From Sodalinema lacuna_A (GTDB lineage: Bacteria; Cyanobacteriota; Cyanobacteriia; Cyanobacteriales; Geitlerinemataceae): a stretch of 64,000 nt of DNA. Below, one piece after another: positions 58,786-64,000 of the stretch. Under the pieces are notes generated by a model. That model saw only the letters and a program-made list of their open reading frames with translations. It was not told the DNA's origin and searched no databases. Each line of letters starts with the position of its first letter. The first letter of the stretch is position 1. The stretch covers positions 62,001 through 126,000 of the forward strand of contig FSSI02000005.1 of the NCBI GenBank assembly GCA_900149785.2. The letters run 5' to 3'. The position numbers were made by a program, and so were the translations under genes.

Positions 58786-60203
58786 ACCGAACCAAAATTG
58801 TCGCCACCCTAGGACCTGTTAGCAACAGTCCAGATGTTATCAAAAAAATGGTCTGTGCCGGCATGAGTGTCGCTCGCTTAAACTTCTCTCATGGAGACTA
58901 TGCCCAACATAAAATCACCATTCAGAACCTGCGTAAAATCGCCGAAGATCTCGATACTCCCATCACCATCCTTCAAGATTTACAGGGACCCAAAATTCGA
59001 GTCTGCAACTTACCTCAAGGCGAAGTCTCGTTAGAGGAAGGGGACGAAATTATTTTGATTCCCAATGCTGAGTATCACGAACAAACCCGAACCGTGGGAA
59101 TTGATTATCCTGATTTAGCAGAAGAGGCGAAAGTTGGCTCACAAATTTTGCTCGATGATGGGTTGCTGGAGTTAGAAATCACGAAAATTTCCGGTCATGC
59201 CGTGCATTGTGTCGTCATTGAAGGTGGACTTCTCAAAAGTCGCAAAGGGGTTAATATCCCGACGTTGGATTTACATCTTCCCTCCATGACTGACAAAGAC
59301 AAACAAGATTTGATCTTTGGTTTATCTCAAGGGATTGATTGGGTCTCTCTGAGTTTTGTGCGAACGGCAGATGATATTCGTCAATTAAAGACGTTCATCA
59401 GTGAACACAGTGACACGAAAGTTCCTGTGATTGGGAAGATCGAGAAACCCCAGGCGATCGCCCACCTACAAGAAATCGTCGATGAATGTGATGGGATCAT
59501 GGTGGCCCGGGGAGATTTGGGGGTAGAAATGAGTCCCGAGAAAGTGCCAATGTTGCAAAAAGAAATTATCCGCGCCTGCAATCAAAGAGGGATTCCAGCC
59601 ATTACGGCCACTCAGATGCTTGATAGTATGATTCGTGAACCCCGCCCCACTCGTGCTGAAGCCAGTGATGTCGCCAACGCCATCATTGATGGAACCGATG
59701 CGGTGATGTTGTCGGGAGAATCAGCCGTGGGTAAATATCCGGTGAAAGCGGTACAAATGATGGCTAAAATTGCCCGTCAAATTGAACCGGAAGCCGAGTT
59801 TGTCAACTATCCGCCCTCAGAAACTGACGAAACTCACGCCCTCACCGAAGCCTTAAATACAATCGATCGCCTGCTAAACTTACGCTGTATTGCCGCGTTC
59901 ACCAGTTCCGGCTATACGGCCCGCATTGCCTCCAAGGAACGGCCACGGGCCTTAGTGGTGGCCTTTACCACCAATCGAGATGTCTATCACCGTCTCAATC
60001 TCATCTGGGGGGTGAAACCGATTCTCATTGATGATGATGGAGAAACCTTTGAAGAACTGGTTGAACACGCCAACCGTGGCTTACAAAAGCGTAATCTAGC
60101 TGAGTTAGGCGATCAAATCTTGATTGTGGGTGGGATTCCCACTAAACATTCGCGAGGGACGAATTTCTTGAAGTTACACCGGATTAGCGAATCGCCACTC
60201 TAG
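58782..60203 (+). CDS. pyk: Pyruvate kinase
   Basis: A 473-residue pyruvate kinase making pyruvate and ATP from PEP and ADP. It starts RTKIVATLGPVSNSPDVIKK. Motifs are ARLNFSHGDYAQHKITIQNL, ILQDLQGPKIRV, the active-site segment KVPVIGKIEKPQAIAHLQEI (catalytic Lys), GIMVARGDLGVEMSPEKVP, AITATQMLDSMIREPRPTRA and SGESAVGKYPVKAVQMMAKI. It is the short form, lacking the C-terminal PEP-utiliser-like domain of the ~590-residue cyanobacterial isozyme. It overlaps ldh by 4 nt (ATGA) and is followed 42 nt later by ackA. The three form one operon by spacing. Confidence 0.97.
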   Translation: MNRTKIVATLGPVSNSPDVIKKMVCAGMSVARLNFSHGDYAQHKITIQNLRKIAEDLDTPITILQDLQGPKIRVCNLPQGEVSLEEGDEIILIPNAEYHEQTRTVGIDYPDLAEEAKVGSQILLDDGLLELEITKISGHAVHCVVIEGGLLKSRKGVNIPTLDLHLPSMTDKDKQDLIFGLSQGIDWVSLSFVRTADDIRQLKTFISEHSDTKVPVIGKIEKPQAIAHLQEIVDECDGIMVARGDLGVEMSPEKVPMLQKEIIRACNQRGIPAITATQMLDSMIREPRPTRAEASDVANAIIDGTDAVMLSGESAVGKYPVKAVQMMAKIARQIEPEAEFVNYPPSETDETHALTEALNTIDRLLNLRCIAAFTSSGYTARIASKERPRALVVAFTTNRDVYHRLNLIWGVKPILIDDDGETFEELVEHANRGLQKRNLAELGDQILIVGGIPTKHSRGTNFLKLHRISESPL

Positions 60204-60245
60204 GGTTGTGCCAGGTTGTACAAGGTTGTCAAGTGTGAGGGTTGC

Positions 60246-61487
60246 ATGAAAATTTTAGTCTTGAATGCCGGATCGAGTTCCCAGAAAAGCTGTTTATATG
60301 AGGTTCCCGAGGCGGCCTTTCCTGAAACACCTGCCGAACCGATTTGGGAGGCGATGGTGGATTGGGGGGCGACTCCTGATTATGGCAGCTTAAGCGTGGC
60401 AGCCAACGGCACTCACCAAGAGAGACATCTGCCCACCGACGCCCCCAGTCGCGGCTTGGAGGAGGTGTTAGGAACTCTGGTGCAGGGGGAGACTCAGGTG
60501 TTAGGCAGCTTGTCTGAGATTGCGATCGTGGGCCATCGGGTGGTTCATGGGGGCGATCGCTATTCCCAGGCCACCTTCGTCACCGAAGCGGTGAAGGAGA
60601 CGATTGAGCGCTTGATTCCCCTGGCCCCCAATCATAATCCGGCCCATTTAGAAGAAATCTTAGCCGTCGAGGCCGTGTTAGGGGACATTCCCCAGGTGGC
60701 GGTGTTTGATACGGCCTTCCATACCTCGATTCCAGCGGCGGCGGCCACCTATCCCATTCCCTATGAGTGGTTTGACAAGGGGATTCGCCGCTATGGGTTT
60801 CATGGTATTAGTCACCGCTATTGTGCGCAGCGAGCGGCGGCCCTGGCGGGGAAACCTCTGGAGTCGTTGCGGATGATTACGGCTCATCTGGGCAATGGTG
60901 CGTCTCTGGCGGCGATTCGCGAGGGCAAAAGTATCAATACCAGCATGGGATTTACTCCCTTGGAGGGGTTGATGATGGGAACTCGCAGTGGTTCGATTGA
61001 TCCGGCCATTCCTCTGTATTTGCTGAAGGAAACCGGGTTAGATGCCCAGGGCGTGGATCGATTGCTGAATAAGGAATCGGGGTTGAAGGGGATTTTTGGT
61101 CCCTCGGGGGATTTACGGGAGATTTTACAGGCCCGAGCGGCGGGGAACCGTCGTGCGGCGTTGGCCTTTGAGATGTATGTGGGACGACTTCAAGGGGCGA
61201 TCGCCGCCTTGATTCCCCAGTTAGGCGGCTTGGATCTGTTGGCGTTCACGGCTGGGGTGGGGGAGAACTCCTCGGCGGTGCGAGAGGCGACTTGTGCGGG
61301 GCTGACGTTTTTGGGCTTAGAGTTAGATGCGGCGCGTCATGAGTCTTCGGGCCAGGATTGGCAAATGTCTAGCCCTAACTCCTCGGTGCAGGTGTGGGTG
61401 ATTCACGCTCAGGAGGATTGGGCGATCGCCCGCGACTGTTGGCAATTGGCCCAGAGTCATAGAAAAGGCTATTCTAACGAGACTTAG
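60246..61487 (+). CDS. ackA: Acetate kinase
   Basis: A 413-residue acetate kinase, converting acetyl-phosphate plus ADP to acetate plus ATP. It starts MKILVLNAGSSSQKSCLYEV. Motifs are GHRVVHGGDRYSQATFVTEA, PLAPNHNPAHLEEI, VAVFDTAFHTSIPAAAATYP, RRYGFHGISHRYCAQRAAAL, TAHLGNGASLAAIREGKSIN, TSMGFTPLEGLMMGTRSGSI and FTAGVGENSSAVREATCAGL. I use the ATG at 60246 with GAGGG upstream; the frame opens 10 residues earlier. It follows pyk by 42 nt. With no pta gene here, its acetyl-phosphate most simply comes from the divergent phosphoketolase. Confidence 0.97.
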   Translation: MKILVLNAGSSSQKSCLYEVPEAAFPETPAEPIWEAMVDWGATPDYGSLSVAANGTHQERHLPTDAPSRGLEEVLGTLVQGETQVLGSLSEIAIVGHRVVHGGDRYSQATFVTEAVKETIERLIPLAPNHNPAHLEEILAVEAVLGDIPQVAVFDTAFHTSIPAAAATYPIPYEWFDKGIRRYGFHGISHRYCAQRAAALAGKPLESLRMITAHLGNGASLAAIREGKSINTSMGFTPLEGLMMGTRSGSIDPAIPLYLLKETGLDAQGVDRLLNKESGLKGIFGPSGDLREILQARAAGNRRAALAFEMYVGRLQGAIAALIPQLGGLDLLAFTAGVGENSSAVREATCAGLTFLGLELDAARHESSGQDWQMSSPNSSVQVWVIHAQEDWAIARDCWQLAQSHRKGYSNET

Positions 61488-61518
61488 AGATTGTCTCACT
61501 TGCTAGAAAGCCAAGACT

Positions 61519-61809
61519 ATGAGCAAAACTGAAGGCGTGCGCCAGTTAGTCCAACAGATCCTGGATTGTTTCACCTCTCCCCCCGATGAAGACTTGATCG
61601 ACCACGTCTGTATGGCGATCGAAGCCAATCCCCAATGGTCTGCCCAATACCATCGCCTGACCGAAGAGTTAGGCTCTCAGGCCACCGTTAACAACTGGAT
61701 TGGCCGCTACGTCAAAGAACTCTCGGGGTCAAAAAGTGGGCGATCGCATCCCTCCAAAAGCAGCCTCACCAAGTCCTATCGAAAACTGATTATCCCCGAA
61801 TCGGACTAG
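61519..61809 (+). CDS. Conserved hypothetical protein
   Basis: A 96-residue soluble protein I do not recognise. The N-terminal half looks helical (VRQLVQQILDCFTSPPDEDL, IDHVCMAIEANPQWSAQYHR) and TVNNWIGRYVKELSG resembles part of a helix-turn-helix-like fold. The last 25 residues are basic and Ser/Lys-rich (SGRSHPSKSSLTKSYRK). The overall character suggests a small nucleic-acid-binding or regulatory protein, but this is a guess. It starts 31 bp after ackA in the same direction and may be the last gene of that operon. It is convergent with the PBP gene, 21 bp between stops. Confidence 0.7.
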   Translation: MSKTEGVRQLVQQILDCFTSPPDEDLIDHVCMAIEANPQWSAQYHRLTEELGSQATVNNWIGRYVKELSGSKSGRSHPSKSSLTKSYRKLIIPESD

Positions 61810-61830
61810 CCGCCCAACACCCCTCCAGAT

Positions 61831-64000
61831 TCAATTAACCGCTTCACTCATATAACGGCGCCAAAGTTCTGCCGCATGGCTACTACTGCCGTAGGTGGGG
61901 CTATTATCATCATTGCCTAACCAAACCCCCGTCACTAAGGAGCCATCGGGGATATAGCCAATAAACCACAAATCTACCGCGAAATCGGTGGTTCCTGTTT
62001 TTCCCACTTCTCCCGCCCCGAAAGCGGCGGCTGTCCCCGTTCCTGACTGCACGACGCCGCGCAATAGGTCAGTCATGATCCCGGCCACCTCTGGCGACAA
62101 CACCCGTTGGTTCATCGGTTCTTGCTGGGTATAGTCATAAATCACCCGACAGGTTTGGAAATCATTGGCATCCTCACAATCGCTGCTATCGAGGATGCGG
62201 CGAATGGCATGACCTCGGTTCCAACGGCCCTGATTGGCTAAAATGCCGTAGGCGGCCGTAATTTCTAAGACGCTGACTTCACTTTGACCTAAGGCTAGGC
62301 CAGGAACTGGATCTAACTCAGAGCGAATTCCCAAGCGTTGGGCGAGCTTGACAACATTGGTTAATCCGGCTTCTCGGGCCACCCGGATGGCCACCACATT
62401 CTCGGATTGGGCCATTCCCTGATACATATTGATATCGCCCCCACTGCGTTCACAGGGGCGATAGGATTGACCTTGCCAGGTGAGGGGTTGGCAGGAAAAC
62501 ACCGTTGAGGGGCTGATACCTTGATCGAGGGCGGTGGCGTAGGGAAAGACTTTGAAGGTTGAACCGGGTTGTCGTCGGGCTTGGGTGGCCCGGTTATATT
62601 GACTGCTACGATAGTCAACGCCTCCGGTTAGGGCGACGATTTCGCCACTGCGATAGTCCAACGAGACGATCGCCCCCTGGGAGAAGCCGACCTGGCCGCC
62701 AAGGCTGCGAACATAGGTTTGTAAGCTGTTTTCGGCTTGCTGCTGGAGCTCCTGATCGAGTCCAGTTTCGACGATGAAGTTGCCTTCTCGGGCAAGTTCG
62801 GCCCCAAGGAGCTGCTCAAGTTCAACGAAGACATAATCGTAGAAATACGGCGCAACGGTGCTTTCGAGGATTTCTTTGGCTTCGGGGTTGATTTCGATGC
62901 GCGATCGCCGGGCGCGATCGGCTTCTTCCTGAGAGATTTTGCCCAAGGCCCGCATCCGCTCAATGACCCGATTACGATATTGAACCGCCAATTCGTAGTT
63001 CTGAATGGGATTAAAGCGATTGGGAGCGGGCAAAATCCCCGCTAGGGTGGCGGCTTCTGAGAGACTCAACTCTTGAGTCGATTTATCAAAATAGAAGCGG
63101 GCCGCATCTTCAAAGCCATAGAGATCAATGCCTAGGAAGACCTGATTGAGATACGTCAGCAGCAGATCATCTTTGCTATAGAAGGTTTCGAGTTTGAGGG
63201 CAACGACCATCTCCCGGATTTTTCGTGCGGCTGAATCGTCGGTTCCTACATAATCCCGATAGAGACTGCGGGAGAGTTGTTGAGTGACGGTACTGGCTCC
63301 CTCACGGATGCCTCCACCTCGTAGGTTCGTCACCAAGGCCCGCAAAATGCCGATGGGATCGACCCCTAAGTGCCAATAGAAACGACTATCTTCCGAGGCG
63401 ATGACGGCATCGGGGAGATACTCGCCAAAGTCGGACAGTTGCCGATGTTCGATATGGGTCGTGCTGTAGGGTTCCCGTAGGGGCCGCTCGGCGTCACGGG
63501 AATAGACAATGGTGGGGCCGGTGATGGAGCGGGGGAGGGGGCGAACGGTAAATTTTTGCCATTCGGCCAGTATTAATAGAGTCGCGAGGCCACAGACTCC
63601 CGAGACGCCGTAGAGACTCCAACGAAAGCCTCGCACGTACCAGGGGGGAGGATCGTAAAACTGCACGCGCACGGCATCGGCGAGATCCGGCGGTCCCAGG
63701 GTGAGGATATCGCCATGTTGCAGTTGTAGTTTGCGTAAACGGCGTTTGCCAATGTAAATGCCGTTGGTGGAGCCTTCGTCACGTAGGGTGAAGTGACGCT
63801 TACCCTGGCGGCTATCTCGCGTTAGGGAGAGGTGGGTTTTGCTGACGAGGGGGGTGGGAACCACCATGTCACATTGGGACGATCGCCCCAGAAGATAGCG
63901 ATCGCCCACGAGGGGATAGACGTGGGCCGTCTCCTCGTGACTCGGCTGCACCCAAAGTTCCGCGACTCGGGCTTTGGGCTTCAGGGCCAGTTGTCCGAAG
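61831..64000 (-). CDS. FHA-fused class A penicillin-binding protein (5' end beyond window)
   Basis: A bifunctional peptidoglycan synthase. An N-terminal FHA domain (RYLLGRSSQCDMVVPTPLVS, KTHLSL, DEGSTNGIYIGKRRLRKLQL) binds phosphothreonine. It is followed by one membrane helix (GVSGVCGLATLLILAEWQKF), a GT51 glycosyltransferase domain (AVIASEDSRFYWHLGVDPIG; GASTVTQQLSRSLYRDY; KIREMVVALKLE) and a transpeptidase domain: SxxK in RQPGSTFKVFPYATAL, SxN in MAQSENVVAIR and KTG in GEVGKTGTTDFAVDLW. The nearest start is GTG at 63951, but the frame stays open to the window edge (VAELW before VQPSHEET) as in homologues, so I treat it as incomplete at the 5' end. FHA-PBPs are typical of cyanobacteria. Confidence 0.93.
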   Translation of the reverse strand, partial: FGQLALKPKARVAELWVQPSHEETAHVYPLVGDRYLLGRSSQCDMVVPTPLVSKTHLSLTRDSRQGKRHFTLRDEGSTNGIYIGKRRLRKLQLQHGDILTLGPPDLADAVRVQFYDPPPWYVRGFRWSLYGVSGVCGLATLLILAEWQKFTVRPLPRSITGPTIVYSRDAERPLREPYSTTHIEHRQLSDFGEYLPDAVIASEDSRFYWHLGVDPIGILRALVTNLRGGGIREGASTVTQQLSRSLYRDYVGTDDSAARKIREMVVALKLETFYSKDDLLLTYLNQVFLGIDLYGFEDAARFYFDKSTQELSLSEAATLAGILPAPNRFNPIQNYELAVQYRNRVIERMRALGKISQEEADRARRSRIEINPEAKEILESTVAPYFYDYVFVELEQLLGAELAREGNFIVETGLDQELQQQAENSLQTYVRSLGGQVGFSQGAIVSLDYRSGEIVALTGGVDYRSSQYNRATQARRQPGSTFKVFPYATALDQGISPSTVFSCQPLTWQGQSYRPCERSGGDINMYQGMAQSENVVAIRVAREAGLTNVVKLAQRLGIRSELDPVPGLALGQSEVSVLEITAAYGILANQGRWNRGHAIRRILDSSDCEDANDFQTCRVIYDYTQQEPMNQRVLSPEVAGIMTDLLRGVVQSGTGTAAAFGAGEVGKTGTTDFAVDLWFIGYIPDGSLVTGVWLGNDDNSPTYGSSSHAAELWRRYMSEAVN

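Overview
This window looks like chromosomal DNA of a cyanobacterium, probably a filamentous (oscillatorialean-type) one. The octamer GCGATCGC (HIP1), typical of cyanobacteria, is scattered through nearly every gene, and many genes belong to cyanobacterial or plastid-linked families: ycf20/DUF565, DUF760, D-glycerate 3-kinase, DUF3153, a TIGR02450-type Trp-rich protein, class II FBPase/SBPase, FHA-fused PBP and a probable Psb35. I did not compute base composition or search databases; family names come from reading motifs.

Layout. 1-5.2 kb: the 5' part of glpX (Calvin-cycle F/SBPase, cut by the left edge), an orphan TpsB/FhaC-type outer-membrane transporter, a methyltransferase, a DoxX protein and a beta-hydroxyacid dehydrogenase. 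5.2-11.2 kb: mutS2, an MscS channel, and three small or unknown proteins, one probably Psb35. 11.5-16.7 kb: glgB and a GH13-like glycosidase resembling glucosylglycerol hydrolase. 16.9-21.8 kb: a YfbK-like vWA protein, a ParD-like/PIN toxin-antitoxin pair, a solo TnpB element and scpB. 21.8-31 kb: DUF760, an HtrA/Deg protease, a DUF3153 lipoprotein, a chemoreceptor, a REC-PAS-adenylate cyclase, ispG and a Ctp protease. 31-36.7 kb: a minus-strand run of glycerate kinase, ycf20, a Ca2+/Na+ antiporter, an ArsR regulator, accB, efp, a Trp-rich protein and a rhomboid protease. 36.8-46 kb: nfu, a GH57 glycosidase, an orphan DUF5682 protein, a second chemoreceptor, a GltS-type symporter and an unidentified 44-residue membrane protein. 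46-54 kb: a toxin-antitoxin remnant, a retropepsin-like protease, a long non-coding stretch, dusB, a PP2C phosphatase, a DUF697-type GTPase and a second glucosylglycerol-hydrolase-like paralogue. 54-61.5 kb: a fermentation island, with xfp (phosphoketolase) divergent from ldh-pyk-ackA. 61.5-64 kb: an unknown protein and an FHA-PBP cut by the right edge.

The most coherent metabolic unit is the fermentation island. Phosphoketolase makes acetyl-phosphate, acetate kinase turns it into acetate plus ATP, pyruvate kinase makes ATP and pyruvate, and L-lactate dehydrogenase reoxidises NADH. Together with glgB, the GH57 enzyme and the two GH13-like glycosidases, this suggests storage of glycogen or compatible solute and its use in the dark or without oxygen.

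The most unusual non-coding signals are: five GTAC cores at an exact 11-bp period upstream of the 44-residue membrane protein; a dispersed 64-65 bp hairpin family whose arms covary between copies; a cluster of six different palindromes in 172 bp; a divergent xfp/ldh control region with a perfect GTA-N8-TAC (NtcA-type) site; and a possible terminator-ended small RNA upstream of dusB. No CRISPR array, rRNA or tRNA gene was recognised.
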